A DNA stretch of 5,662 bases. Source: JBCDBH01 sp039184055 (GTDB lineage: Bacteria; Acidobacteriota; Thermoanaerobaculia; Multivoradales; J023). The notes under the pieces are model-generated. The model saw only the letters and a program-made list of their open reading frames with translations. It ran no database searches and had not been told where the DNA came from. Below are positions 5,569-5,662 of this stretch, piece after piece (position 1 is the stretch's first letter; each line of letters begins with the position of its first letter). The DNA lies in contig JBCDBH010000385.1 in the NCBI GenBank assembly GCA_039184055.1, positions 1 through 5,662 of the forward strand. Direction: 5' to 3'. A program made the position numbers and the translations under genes.

Positions 5569-5662
5569 TTAGAACAATATGGTTTCGCAGGAGAAGCACT
5601 CAGCCGGGCACAGGGTGCCGTTGGGGATGGTGCAGTTGCCAGCGCCACCACCGCCGCCGCCG
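5569..5662 (-). CDS. C-terminus of a Gly-rich, Cys-rich small protein (partial)
   Basis: The last 30 codons of a leftward gene entering from the right edge, stopping at TAA 5571-5569. They read a six-glycine run with A-G, then N-C-T-I-P-N-G-T-L-C-P-A-E-C-F-S-C, and end E-T-I-L-F. The cysteines follow C-x7-C-x3-C-x2-C. A flexible Gly hinge before a compact Cys cluster suits either a small disulfide-bonded secreted domain or the core of a ribosomally made, modified peptide. The N-terminus and total length are outside the window, so neither can be decided. The stop lies one base before the GTG of the secreted repeat protein, which implies one operon and coupled translation. I recognise no named family. 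The frame is supported by its composition and by the junction. Confidence 0.7.
   Translation of the reverse strand, partial: GGGGGGAGNCTIPNGTLCPAECFSCETILF

Overview
The window is GC-rich bacterial DNA with compact genes and abundant CGA/TCG codons. Gene types suggest an uncultured Acidobacteriota-like lineage, or a myxobacterial-type one. The clues are an extracellular protein built of carboxypeptidase-regulatory-like repeats, a degenerate-TPR protein whose C-terminus resembles acidobacterial TPR regulators, and an AraC-type DNA-binding protein with an unknown C-terminal half. This assignment is inference; no rRNA or other phylogenetic marker is present.

Layout, left to right. Positions 1-202 hold no convincing gene but contain a REP-like hairpin. 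An AraC-type regulator (203-991, minus) is transcribed leftward. A 454-bp divergent intergenic region (992-1445) carries several palindromes. On the plus strand come two tandem, equal-length, paralogous 36-residue small ORFs (1446-1556 and 1626-1736), each with a strong Shine-Dalgarno and set exactly 180 bp apart. A 351-residue TPR-like helical-repeat protein (1793-2848) follows them on the same strand. Converging on this block from the right is a minus-strand group. It starts with the C-terminus of a Gly-rich, Cys-rich small protein (5569-5662, cut by the window edge). A secreted 740-residue beta-sandwich repeat protein (3345-5567) follows after one base, and then a 124-residue four-helix membrane protein (2894-3268).

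The most interesting element is the small-ORF pair plus TPR module. The two peptides keep their length and reading frame. Their hydrophobic N-terminal halves differ only by synonymous or conservative changes, while residues 16-22 diverge sharply. That is the pattern of translated peptides with a variable specificity segment. Placed just upstream of a TPR-type helical-repeat protein, a fold that in other systems binds short peptides, they could form a peptide-receptor or peptide-regulated module. A second peptide-like gene, the Gly/Cys tail with a C-x7-C-x3-C-x2-C pattern, appears translationally coupled to the large secreted protein. None of these functions can be proven from sequence alone.
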